10,066 nt of DNA from Clostridiales bacterium (GCA_015055785.1 SVHQ01000049.1:1-10066); one strand, 5' to 3'. Shown: positions 1 to 7,318, counted from the stretch's first letter. Notes: generated from the sequence alone by a model not told the origin. Numbers and translations are program-made.

Positions 1-14
1 TATCTTATGACGGA

Positions 15-1643
15 ATGCAAAGTATGATGGAATTTGAAAGATGGCTTGAAAAAGCCCAAGACAACGAAATCAAAAACGAACTGCTTTCCGTGGTCGGCAA
101 CGAGAAAGAAATTGAAGATAGATTTTATAAAGCCTTGTCCTTTGGTACGGGTGGCTTGCGCGGAATCATAGGGGCAGGTACGAATCGAATGAATATTTAC
201 ACCGTTGGCAAGGCAACCTTCGGCTTGGCGGAATACTTGCTTGCAACGGGTGGAAATAGTATCGTTATTGCCTATGATAGCCGTAATAAATCGGCGGAAT
301 TCGCTCGGTTGTCCGCAGAAATTATGTCGTATAAAGGGATTAAGGCGTATTTGTTTTCTGAACTTACGCCTACCCCCGTTTTGTCCTTTGCGGTACGCTA
401 TTTGAAGGCGAGTGCAGGTATCGTTATCACGGCAAGCCATAATCCAAAGGAATACAACGGCTATAAGGTGTATAATTCGCTTGGTTGCCAAATCACGGAC
501 GAAGCGGCGAAAGCAATCACGGCAAAAATCAACGAATATGATTATTTCAACGATTTTACGCCGAATGAAGCTTTGATTGAAGTCTTAGACGATAGTGTAA
601 AAACAGCTTTTATAAAAGCGATTAAAGCCTTTTCCTTGACAAAAATTACGGAAGAAAACGCGCCGAGCATTGTCTATTCGCCTTTGCACGGCACGGGTAG
701 AAAATACGTGCAGGCTATCTTGCAAGAAATGGGAATAAAGGAAGTAAATACCGTCAAAGAGCAAGAAATGCTCGACGGGAACTTTACCACTTGTCCTTAT
801 CCCAACCCCGAAGAAAAAGCGGCGTTAACGCTTGCTTTGCGTGATGCGGAAATCTATAAACCCGACCTTGTTATGGCAACCGACCCCGACGCAGATCGTA
901 TCGGTATTGCCGTACCCAATGAAAAGGGAGAATACATACTTCTCAACGGCAATGAAACGGGAAGTATTTTGCTCTACTATATCTTGCTCAAAAAGCAGGA
1001 AATGGGCATACCATGTACAGGTTCAACGGTGATTAAAACGATTGTGACTACGGATATTATCTTTGATATGGCAAGAGAGTTCCATACGGAAGTCAAGGAA
1101 GTTTTGACAGGTTTTAAGTATATCGGCGAGGCCTTGGAAGAAACGGAAGATTATCTGCTTGGCTTGGAAGAGAGCTACGGTTATTTGGTTGGTACGCATG
1201 CAAGAGATAAAGACGCTGTGTCAGCGGCGATGATGATTGCCGAGGCTTGCGCGTACTTCAAGGAGAGGGGCAAAAGCCTTTATATGATTTTGCAAGAAAT
1301 CTACGCAAGATTCGGCTATTATATGACGGAGCTGAAATCCATTTCCCTGCCTGGCAAAGACGGTATGGAAAAGATGAAAGAAATCCTTGCGAACATACGA
1401 AAAAATCCGCCGAAGGAAATCGACGGACAACCGCTTGCGTTTGACGATTTTGCACAGGGTTTGTTTGGGCTTCCCAAGAGTGACGTTTTGCGTTTCAAAA
1501 ATGAAGACTACCGTATTATCATTCGCCCGAGCGGTACCGAGCCGAAGATGAAAATTTATCTGCAAGTAAAGTCAAAGGATGGCAAGATTGCAAAGCAAAA
1601 TATGCAAAAAGCGATAGAGTTTTTGTCGGAGTGTATAGCTTAA
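15..1643 (+). CDS. pgcA: Phosphoglucomutase/phosphomannomutase (alpha-D-phosphohexomutase family)
   Basis: Cytoplasmic enzyme that interconverts hexose 1-phosphate and hexose 6-phosphate, joining sugar release to glycolysis and to nucleotide-sugar synthesis. All four family active-site loops are visible: the phosphoserine loop TASHNP (residues 139-144, Ser141), the metal loop DPDADR (290-295), the sugar-selecting loop GLEESYGY (383-390) and the phosphate-binding loop RPSGTEPK (504-511). The sequence resembles Bacillus PgcA along its whole length; 542 residues is slightly short for that group (about 580). The start is uncertain: the frame is open upstream to the window edge (Ser-Tyr-Asp-Gly precede this Met), there is no good ribosome binding site before it, and further Met codons follow at residues 4 and 5. 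The gene may therefore begin just outside the window. The family is certain; preference for glucose or mannose cannot be read from the sequence, and the symbol is by resemblance. Confidence 0.93.
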   Translation: MQSMMEFERWLEKAQDNEIKNELLSVVGNEKEIEDRFYKALSFGTGGLRGIIGAGTNRMNIYTVGKATFGLAEYLLATGGNSIVIAYDSRNKSAEFARLSAEIMSYKGIKAYLFSELTPTPVLSFAVRYLKASAGIVITASHNPKEYNGYKVYNSLGCQITDEAAKAITAKINEYDYFNDFTPNEALIEVLDDSVKTAFIKAIKAFSLTKITEENAPSIVYSPLHGTGRKYVQAILQEMGIKEVNTVKEQEMLDGNFTTCPYPNPEEKAALTLALRDAEIYKPDLVMATDPDADRIGIAVPNEKGEYILLNGNETGSILLYYILLKKQEMGIPCTGSTVIKTIVTTDIIFDMAREFHTEVKEVLTGFKYIGEALEETEDYLLGLEESYGYLVGTHARDKDAVSAAMMIAEACAYFKERGKSLYMILQEIYARFGYYMTELKSISLPGKDGMEKMKEILANIRKNPPKEIDGQPLAFDDFAQGLFGLPKSDVLRFKNEDYRIIIRPSGTEPKMKIYLQVKSKDGKIAKQNMQKAIEFLSECIA

Positions 1644-1791
1644 AGAAAGGATAAAGATACTGCATCCTAAAGCAAGCAAATTTAGAAGCGCTTATAATTG
1701 AATTATGCTTGGACATTTAAGTCGGCGGATGAAAATTATATCCACCGATGAAATGTTTATGCTCAAAAAGCAGATTTTGGAAAGTGATTTT

Positions 1792-1795
1792 GAGG
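1792..1795 (+). promoter_or_regulatory. Ribosome binding site that sets the GH37 start
   Basis: GAGG lies 8 bases before the ATG at 1804. The frame is also open from an ATG at 1705, but that Met has no purine-rich site before it, and the 33 extra residues precede the region where family similarity begins. The 1804 start is therefore preferred. Confidence 0.6.
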
Positions 1796-1803
1796 TTGAA
1801 ATT

Positions 1804-3027
1804 ATGTTAAATAAAAATACAACGAAAAAAGTATTAGAGTACATTAAGAATAATTGGGGAAAGAGTATTCGTCCTGCAAACGACATGGTGCCGTATCCTT
1901 TTACGTCGCCGTCGATCACGGGGCATTTTAAGGAGCTTTATTACTGGGATAATTATTTTATCCATAAAGGCTTACTGTTGGATGGATTTGCCGATCAGGT
2001 AAAAAACAATTTGGACAATTTCAAATATTATATCGAGTGTTTTGGATATATGCCGAATGCGAGTATGTTGATTACGAGATCGCAACCGCCCGTATTTGCA
2101 AGATGTGTATATGAATACTATCTTTTCAAGGGAGATAAGGCTATTTTGGAAGAATATTTGCCTGCTCTTGTCAAAGATTATCATTTTTGGATGACGCAGC
2201 GTATTTTGCCTTGCGGCTTGAATACTTATGGCTGTACGGCTACGAAGTATCAATTAAAAGCAATCTACGACGATTTATCCAATCGTGTTCATGAAAAGCG
2301 TGATACGGAAGAGGAGCAAATCGAGCTTGCAAAAGATATTCTTGCCGTTGCGGAAAGCGGTATGGATTTCAATATGCGATTTATTACGGAAGAAAGCAAG
2401 TTGGATGCAAGCAAGTTTATTCATTTGGATATTAACTGTATGATGTACGACGTGGAAAATATGATCGCAACTATGTATCGCATTTTAGGGAAAGAAGAGG
2501 ATGTGAAGGTGTTTGTTGAGTATGCCAATAAGCGTAAGGTATTGATTGATAAATACTTGTTTGACAAGAGCCAAGGGATTTACTTGGATTATAATTTTGT
2601 CGATGGTACGTTTTCAAAAACTCTTAGTGCGGTATCCTTTTATCCTTATGTTTATGGGATTTCAAACGATGCAAAGGGTGCAAAGAAGATTTTGGAACGT
2701 TTAGAATTGCCGTTTGGTATTTCCCCCTGCGAAGCGCGTGGGGAAGATGCGCTCTATTTCCAATGGGATTATCCTTGTATATGGCCTTATACGACGTGGT
2801 TTACCTATACGGGGCTTAAGAACGTAGGGCTTGTGGAAGATGCAGAACGTATTGCGAAAAAATATATGCTGGACGTCAATATAAACTTTGAAAAGACGGG
2901 GGTTCTTTGGGAAAAATACGACGGTCGCGACGGTACGGTTGCTGTGACGAATGAATATGAAACGCCAGAGATGCTCGGATGGTCTGCAGGGGTGTATCGC
3001 TTCTTTGTCGAAGATATGAAGCTTTGA
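1804..3027 (+). CDS. Trehalase-family glycoside hydrolase (GH37-like)
   Basis: Predicted inverting glycosidase with an (alpha/alpha)6 barrel, cytoplasmic because no signal peptide is seen. Numbering is from the ATG at 1804 (407 residues). A diverged trehalase signature 1 is at residues 40-51 (G-H-F-K-E-L-Y-Y-W-D-N-Y), and signature 2, QWDYPCIWP, is at 320-328. Matching by eye to remembered E. coli TreA, the general acid (TreA Asp312) corresponds to Asp188 in ESGMDF, the base (Glu496) to Glu370 in WEKYD, and Glu511 to Glu384 in NEYETPEMLGW. The catalytic set thus looks complete. The protein is shorter than classical trehalases (about 500-560) and the loops differ, so trehalose is the default substrate guess; another alpha-glucoside is possible. 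It lies 160 bases after the mutase and 27 bases before the GH127-like gene, consistent with one transcript. Released glucose could feed the mutase after phosphorylation. Confidence 0.85.
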   Translation: MLNKNTTKKVLEYIKNNWGKSIRPANDMVPYPFTSPSITGHFKELYYWDNYFIHKGLLLDGFADQVKNNLDNFKYYIECFGYMPNASMLITRSQPPVFARCVYEYYLFKGDKAILEEYLPALVKDYHFWMTQRILPCGLNTYGCTATKYQLKAIYDDLSNRVHEKRDTEEEQIELAKDILAVAESGMDFNMRFITEESKLDASKFIHLDINCMMYDVENMIATMYRILGKEEDVKVFVEYANKRKVLIDKYLFDKSQGIYLDYNFVDGTFSKTLSAVSFYPYVYGISNDAKGAKKILERLELPFGISPCEARGEDALYFQWDYPCIWPYTTWFTYTGLKNVGLVEDAERIAKKYMLDVNINFEKTGVLWEKYDGRDGTVAVTNEYETPEMLGWSAGVYRFFVEDMKL

Positions 3028-3054
3028 AGGAATACTCTATAAAGTAAGGACAGG

Positions 3055-4260
3055 ATGAAATCAAAGATGAGAAATATTGAGCTTAATTTTCAAAGATTGA
3101 GTGGTTTGGAATATTCAATCGAAAAAGTCTTTCGCGACGATTCTTACGATTGGCCTGGGGATTGGGAAGGAAGAGCGTTGCTTGCCTTTTGTTGCCACTA
3201 TGAAATGAACGAAATGGCGATACCATGTATGCATTTAATGATGAAAGCGTTGCCTCAAAAGACAAACGCTAAATCTTATTTTGGTAAGGAATTTGACGGC
3301 GAAATCGTAGATGAGCAACAACTTTCTGGTCATAATTGGTATTTGCGTGGACTGTTAAAATACGCGGCGCTTTTTAACAACGAATTTGCTATGCAAGCAG
3401 CAAAAAGTACAGTTGAAAATCTGTATTTGCCGGCAATGGCTTGGTATGATAGCTATCCTTTGGAGCGGAATCAACTGACGGGCGGAGTCAGCGGGAACGT
3501 AATAGGGACGCAAAACGGATGGAAGCTTTCCTCTGACGTAGGCTGCGCCTTTATGTGCGTTGACGGGCTTGCGCATTATTACGCAGTGACAAAAGATGAA
3601 AGGGTTAAACAATTTTTGGATAAGGCGATAGACTTGTTTGCCACGATCGACCTCGTTCAATATAAATTTCAAACGCATACTACGTTAACGTGTACAAGAG
3701 GTATTTTGAAATTGTATGAATGTACGGGCGATAAAAAGTATCTTCTTTTGGCTGAAAAAGTGTTAAAGACCTATACCATGTACGGAATGACGCTTACGTA
3801 TGAGAATTTTAATTGGTTCGGAAGAGAGGATACTTGGACGGAACCGTGTGCAGTGGTGGATAGCTTTATTTTGGCAACGGAGCTGCATAAAATTACGGGA
3901 GCGAAAGAGTATTTAACCTTATCTCGCCGTATTTGGTTTAACGGCTTGCAGTTTTGTCAAAGAGAAAACGGTGGGGCAGGGCCGAATACCTGTGTAACGA
4001 AAACACAGCGAAGATTAAAAATATCTATGTATGAAGCTCCGTTTTGCTGTACAATGCGCTATGCGGAAGGCTTGTTGGAATACGCTCAAAATCAATCTTT
4101 CTTTGATTGGGATTCTTCGGCGAAAATAATCACGGACGATTTTGGTAGACGATTTATAGACGATAAGCTGCTTGTAATGCATAATGGGAAAGAAGAGCCT
4201 ATCTTTTCTTGTAATGCGCATTCCTACGAAGAAGCAAATGGCATTGAATTGACAATATAA
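3055..4260 (+). CDS. GH127-like (DUF1680-type) glycosidase, short form, possibly interrupted
   Basis: Probable (alpha/alpha)-barrel glycosidase related to beta-L-arabinofuranosidases of GH127. The best evidence is the paired metal/nucleophile signature: Glu263-x-Cys265 (in TEPCA) followed by adjacent Cys331-Cys332. In Bifidobacterium HypBA1 the equivalent Glu, Cys and Cys-Cys bind zinc, and one of the paired cysteines is the nucleophile. The general acid is not identified with confidence; Glu250 and Glu258 are candidates. At 401 residues it has little of the C-terminal beta-sandwich found in classical members (about 650). There is no signal peptide, so it is cytoplasmic. The start is supported by AAGGA four bases upstream; a second Met at residue 5 is possible. 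The gene ends at a TAA, yet the same frame continues open for 40 codons to a TAG at 4381. Substrate is unknown; beta-L-arabinofuranoside or a related sugar is only a family-based guess. Confidence 0.7.
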   Translation: MKSKMRNIELNFQRLSGLEYSIEKVFRDDSYDWPGDWEGRALLAFCCHYEMNEMAIPCMHLMMKALPQKTNAKSYFGKEFDGEIVDEQQLSGHNWYLRGLLKYAALFNNEFAMQAAKSTVENLYLPAMAWYDSYPLERNQLTGGVSGNVIGTQNGWKLSSDVGCAFMCVDGLAHYYAVTKDERVKQFLDKAIDLFATIDLVQYKFQTHTTLTCTRGILKLYECTGDKKYLLLAEKVLKTYTMYGMTLTYENFNWFGREDTWTEPCAVVDSFILATELHKITGAKEYLTLSRRIWFNGLQFCQRENGGAGPNTCVTKTQRRLKISMYEAPFCCTMRYAEGLLEYAQNQSFFDWDSSAKIITDDFGRRFIDDKLLVMHNGKEEPIFSCNAHSYEEANGIELTI

Positions 4261-4383
4261 AAGCGGATATTAGATAGAATTAACAAAGGCATAAAATTGC
4301 ATACGGATACGACCTTCAAGGCGCAAGCGTTTCTTTATGGAACAAGCGGCAGTGTTCGCGTGGCAAGGTTTAAGCTGCAATAG
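4261..4383 (+). other. In-frame continuation of the GH127-like gene beyond its stop
   Basis: Directly after the TAA at 4258-4260, the same frame reads 40 sense codons and then TAG. The conceptual peptide ends in a plausible beta-strand tail (G-S-V-R-V-A-R-F-K-L-Q), and its stop lies 10 bases before the SGNH start, the spacing expected between genes of an operon. Possible explanations are a recent nonsense mutation, an assembly or base-calling error, read-through, or untranslated spacer that is open by chance. There is no separate Met with a ribosome binding site within it. Confidence 0.4.
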
Positions 4384-4393
4384 GGAGTAACGA

Positions 4394-5032
4394 ATGAAGA
4401 TTAATTTCTTGGGTGATAGTATCACGGAAGGTGCTTTGGCGGATACGATTGAGGGGAAATATACAACCTTGGTCGCAAATCATTTTCATGCGGAAGAGTG
4501 TAATTTCGGGGTATCGGGGACGCGTATAGCAAAGCAAGTAAAGCGTACGAATAATCCTGACGACGACGTTTTTATGTGCAGAGCGGTAAAGATGCCTACG
4601 GATGCGGATTTCACGTTTGTATTCGGCGGAACGAATGATTACGGACACGGCGATGCAAAATTAGGGGCGTTTGAAGATAGAAACGACTATACCTTTTACG
4701 GGGCGTTTCACAATCTCGTTGCGTACATGGTGGCTAGATTTGGCGAAAAACTCTCTTTTATTTTGCCCATTCCCCGTTTCGACCAAGACAATCCCTGCGG
4801 GGACGGAAATAAAGACGATCCTATTGCGCCCATGTCGGCGTATATAGAGGCTGAAAAGGAAGTGCTTGCCTATTACGGGGTGAGTTATCTTGATTTATCG
4901 AATAAATTTTATATCCCGACAACGCAACAAGATGATGGAAACTTGTATGCCGACGGATTGCATCCAAATTCCAAAGGGCATCGCGTTCTTGCCGATTGTT
5001 TAATCGAGTATTTGACGAAGAAAGGATTATAA
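4394..5032 (+). CDS. SGNH/GDSL-family hydrolase (putative carbohydrate esterase)
   Basis: Small 212-residue serine hydrolase with all four SGNH blocks: GDS with nucleophile Ser9 (block I), the oxyanion glycine Gly42 in GVSG (block II), GGTND with Asn81 (block III), and DGLHPN with Asp187 and His190 (block V). There is no signal peptide or membrane segment, so it acts in the cytoplasm. The family removes acyl groups, often acetyl, from sugars. Here, next to two glycosidases, deacetylation of imported oligosaccharides is a reasonable inference, but the sequence does not fix the substrate. AGGGAG at 4382-4387, six bases before the ATG, is a good ribosome binding site. It is the last gene before the terminator at 5109. 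Confidence 0.88.
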   Translation: MKINFLGDSITEGALADTIEGKYTTLVANHFHAEECNFGVSGTRIAKQVKRTNNPDDDVFMCRAVKMPTDADFTFVFGGTNDYGHGDAKLGAFEDRNDYTFYGAFHNLVAYMVARFGEKLSFILPIPRFDQDNPCGDGNKDDPIAPMSAYIEAEKEVLAYYGVSYLDLSNKFYIPTTQQDDGNLYADGLHPNSKGHRVLADCLIEYLTKKGL

Positions 5033-5108
5033 AATTCGTATTTGAAAAAGCGAAGAGAAGGAGTTGTAATCTTATCGAATAAAAGCATTGTCTTTAGAAC
5101 TAAAAAAT

Positions 5109-5148
5109 AAAAATACGGCGTACCTCTTTCGAGGTGTGCCGTATTTTT
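5109..5148. terminator. Bidirectional terminator between convergent genes
   Basis: An 18-bp stem (arms 5109-5126 and 5131-5148, loop TTTC, two G-T wobble pairs, no mismatches). T5 closes the right arm on the + strand. On the - strand the arm's Ts are followed by another long T run (complement of 5102-5107). It sits 76 bases after the SGNH stop and 55 bases past the end of the - strand lipoprotein gene, so it can serve both. Confidence 0.9.
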
Positions 5149-5203
5149 GCATCATTATCTTTTAGGGGAGAGCTTCAAATGTCTCCGTTCTTATTTATAA
5201 AGC

Positions 5204-6664
5204 TTACGCTTTCAAAGGAACGATAAATTTCCCTTCGCCACCCTTGATATTCAGCTTGCATTTTCCGTTTTTCGCTTTTACAATGGTAGGCTCGCCCATA
5301 AATCCATCGCCTCCGTATACGGCAAGATGGGTTGCGCCGTTTTTCAAGGTGATAGTGACTGTTTGCGTTTCGTCAGCCGACCAATAATCGTATCCGACCA
5401 CCATATATGCTTCGTCTTCTTCTCGTTCAAAACAGCCGATAAGACAGTTATATTCCGCATCGATATTGCGCACAAATTTTCTATCTGAAAAATCCAATGC
5501 ACTGTACGAATCTAAATCGTACAAGCTTGAAGAGAATCGTTCAGAATAGTAATCGTCAAAATACGATGCCATACATCTTACAAACTTGTATGCTTTAAAT
5601 GCCGAGGCAAAGGCTTGAATTTCCGCGTTGATTTCTTTTACGTATTGATATAAATGAGTGGGCTGGTTGTTTGCGTCCAATAAACACGCCGTATACATGG
5701 GATTTTCCACAGACGTTGCATTTTCTTTGTACAAACCAGGTACGGAATAGCAATAATACGTAAATCGTGTACCACCGAAACAAAGCCCAACGTAAAGCTG
5801 ATGCCGCATATCTTCTTCGTGTAATGTTTTTACAAACTCGTTGCTTTCCGCCGATTGAATATAAAAATGTAAGGAGGCGTCATGTTCCACCGCCAAAGAG
5901 GAAACTTGGCGATAACATTCCAACCAAGTGGTTTCCGCTTGCGTGCAGTTTATCCTGTCGTTATTATATCTTTCTTGGGGCCAATGGAAGGGGTAATAAT
6001 CCACAGAAACAACCGGGTTTTCGGGGAAGCTCTTTAATACGGTGTTCGCATACGTTTCCAAATATTCTGCATACGAAACGTTTCCGTAGGATTCGATAGG
6101 TGCTGGATTTGGAAGCAGATTGACAAGAAAAGGCAAATCGCCGTAAGTTTGTTTGAAATCCGCTACGCGCGAAGGCGTGCAATATTCAGGCATTTTAATA
6201 GCGGATGGCTCATCGGCAACGTGCATACCAACGATGATATCCCGATATTCCTCATAGCTTTCACGGGTGGAATAGGGGGTATCGCCCGTGTTAAAATGCG
6301 CACCGTTGTCATCCAAAATGGCTTTTAAGCCCGTTTTCCGACACATTTCCAAGGATTGTTTCGTTAATTCCGAACCCAAATAATATCTTGTTTTGGATAA
6401 AACGGGGTCGGTTGCGTCCCAAACTTCCGCAGCAGAAGCGTCGCGGGAGTGGTTGGTGAATTGTACGGTGTTTAATCCGCAGTTTTTATATTTTTCAAAT
6501 CCTTCTTCCGTGATTTCATAAGGCGCCCAAAACCCTGCGAGGATAAATTCATCCTCGGCATACGTTTTCGGCGTAGGGGTTGTTTTCCCGCAGGAAGTGA
6601 TAAATGAGCCCGTGCAAAAAGAGAGTGTTGTTAATAATGTGACGGTGAGTTTCTTAAAGTTCAT
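5204..6664 (-). CDS. Lipoprotein with TIM-barrel glycoside-hydrolase-like domain
   Basis: A 486-residue surface protein of unrecognised exact family. Residues 1-25 form a type II signal peptide: Lys4-Lys5, a hydrophobic stretch, then lipobox ITSC with the lipidated Cys25. A short Thr/Pro-rich linker follows. Residues about 38-370 look like a (beta/alpha)8 glycosidase barrel: a first strand and GFWAPY near 44-49, an Asp-Glu-Pro motif at 151-153 (Glu152 a candidate acid/base), a strand V-S-V-D-Y-Y-P-F at 219-226, and YIQSAES with Glu273 as a candidate nucleophile. Residues about 400-486 are beta-rich and resemble the small C-terminal sandwich of such enzymes. GGAG lies six bases before the ATG. 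The gene is alone on its strand, converges on the sugar operon, and has a palindrome upstream. It might be a cell-surface glycosidase or a sugar-binding relative; activity is inferred, the lipoprotein nature is clear. Confidence 0.8.
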   Translation of the reverse strand: MNFKKLTVTLLTTLSFCTGSFITSCGKTTPTPKTYAEDEFILAGFWAPYEITEEGFEKYKNCGLNTVQFTNHSRDASAAEVWDATDPVLSKTRYYLGSELTKQSLEMCRKTGLKAILDDNGAHFNTGDTPYSTRESYEEYRDIIVGMHVADEPSAIKMPEYCTPSRVADFKQTYGDLPFLVNLLPNPAPIESYGNVSYAEYLETYANTVLKSFPENPVVSVDYYPFHWPQERYNNDRINCTQAETTWLECYRQVSSLAVEHDASLHFYIQSAESNEFVKTLHEEDMRHQLYVGLCFGGTRFTYYCYSVPGLYKENATSVENPMYTACLLDANNQPTHLYQYVKEINAEIQAFASAFKAYKFVRCMASYFDDYYSERFSSSLYDLDSYSALDFSDRKFVRNIDAEYNCLIGCFEREEDEAYMVVGYDYWSADETQTVTITLKNGATHLAVYGGDGFMGEPTIVKAKNGKCKLNIKGGEGKFIVPLKA

Positions 6665-6723
6665 AAAATTCTCCGTTGATTATCCTATATTTTATTTCTA
6701 CTATAATACAACTATCATATAGC

Positions 6724-6753
6724 ATTTTATGTTTTCATTCTATACCAAAACAA
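6724..6753 (-). promoter_or_regulatory. Weak candidate promoter of the TIM-barrel lipoprotein gene
   Basis: On the - strand, TTGTTT (complement of 6748-6753) is followed after 18 bases by TAAAAT (complement of 6724-6729), the latter 5/6 to the -10 consensus. It would give a leader of about 50 bases. The -35 match is poor, so this is tentative. Confidence 0.3.
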
Positions 6754-6771
6754 ACCATTAAACTATGGTTT
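6752..6771. promoter_or_regulatory. Operator-like inverted repeat upstream of the lipoprotein gene
   Basis: Perfect 7-bp arms AAACCAT (6752-6758) and ATGGTTT (6765-6771) with a 6-base spacer. It touches the outer edge of the candidate -35 element, a normal place for a regulator to bind. No known consensus is recognised in it. Confidence 0.35.
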
Positions 6772-6849
6772 TAACACATTTTTTCACTTTTCTTGCTTTG
6801 TTAAGAAACATTTTATCCCATGCTATTGACTTTTTTTAGGAAATTTGTC

Positions 6850-6878
6850 AATTGCTTGGTAAGGCAAAACAAGCGATT
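6850..6878. repeat. Small inverted repeat
   Basis: Arms AATTGCTTG (6850-6858) and CAAGCGATT (6870-6878) pair over 9 bp with one wobble and an 11-base loop. There is no T tract, so it is not a terminator. It precedes the other hairpins on the + strand side. Confidence 0.35.
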
Positions 6879-6921
6879 AAAAGGAATTTTTGATTGCGCC
6901 GATAATTTAAGGAAAAGTTTT

Positions 6922-6963
6922 ATGGATTTGTATCAGGTTTATAAAATTTGCTCTCACCAATAG
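6922..6963 (+). CDS. Possible 13-residue leader peptide
   Basis: A very short frame (Met-Asp-Leu-Tyr-Gln-Val-Tyr-Lys-Ile-Cys-Ser-His-Gln, stop) preceded by AAGGA at 6909-6913 with an 8-base spacer. Its stop codon falls in the hairpin at 6955-6978, and a strong + strand terminator follows at 7166. This arrangement resembles a leader peptide or small protein on a short RNA. No convincing promoter is seen before it, and a 13-codon frame with a partial ribosome site can arise by chance. Confidence 0.15.
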   Translation: MDLYQVYKICSHQ

Positions 6964-6978
6964 GCGAAAATATTGGTG
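6955..6978. repeat. Perfect 8-bp inverted repeat
   Basis: CACCAATA (6955-6962) and TATTGGTG (6971-6978) flank the 8-base spacer GGCGAAAA. It could be an RNA hairpin in a + strand transcript or a protein binding site. There is no T tract after it. Confidence 0.4.
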
Positions 6979-7088
6979 ATTATGCGATGTCTACGATTGT
7001 GAACATAAACATATTGTAAACGATGCACCAAGATGATAGCCGAACGCAACTGCAGAGATTTTTTGTGTAATTTCGGGTGATTTTAGGG

Positions 7089-7139
7089 GCTTTCGTGTCC
7101 AGAAACGGTGCTTTCGTGTGCTCTTCAAAACACTGTTTC
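7089..7139. repeat. Direct repeat and hairpin upstream of the orphan terminator
   Basis: The 10-mer GCTTTCGTGT occurs at 7089-7098 and again at 7110-7119. Overlapping the second copy, GAAACGGTG (7102-7110) can pair with CACTGTTTC (7131-7139) over 9 bp with one wobble, leaving a 20-base loop that exposes most of the repeat. This suggests structured RNA rather than coding sequence. Confidence 0.35.
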
Positions 7140-7165
7140 CACGTAGTCCGAGTCTGTAGATGGTC

Positions 7166-7217
7166 AAAGATGTGGTCAAACGCAGTATTTTGCGTTTGAC
7201 CACATCTTTATTTTTTT
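7166..7217 (+). terminator. Strong + strand rho-independent terminator without a known gene
   Basis: A perfect 19-bp stem (7166-7184 with 7191-7209, 6-base loop) followed by A and seven Ts (7211-7217). The left side has no T tract on the opposite strand, so it acts on + strand transcripts. No + strand gene is recognised within the preceding 2 kb, implying an unannotated RNA. The left arm also overlaps a direct repeat TGGTCAAA (7161-7168 and 7173-7180). Confidence 0.85.
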
Positions 7218-7318
7218 CAAAACGATATACCCATGTACGAGTTTATTCTTTCAAGGCTAGTTTAGCATAGCTTCTCAAATAAGTCAAATCCTTTGCCGAT
7301 TTACTTCCCATAAACATC

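Noticed and set aside
1221..1565. - strand open frame of 114 codons inside the mutase gene
   Set aside because: Shadow of a well-supported gene with all active-site motifs on the + strand.
6846..6851. - strand TTGACA as -35 of the TIM-barrel lipoprotein gene
   Set aside because: No acceptable -10 at 16-18 bases, and it is about 180 bases from the start codon.
6991..7203. - strand open frame of 70 codons
   Set aside because: Its start lies inside the stem of the + strand terminator, it has no ribosome binding site, and no domain is recognisable.
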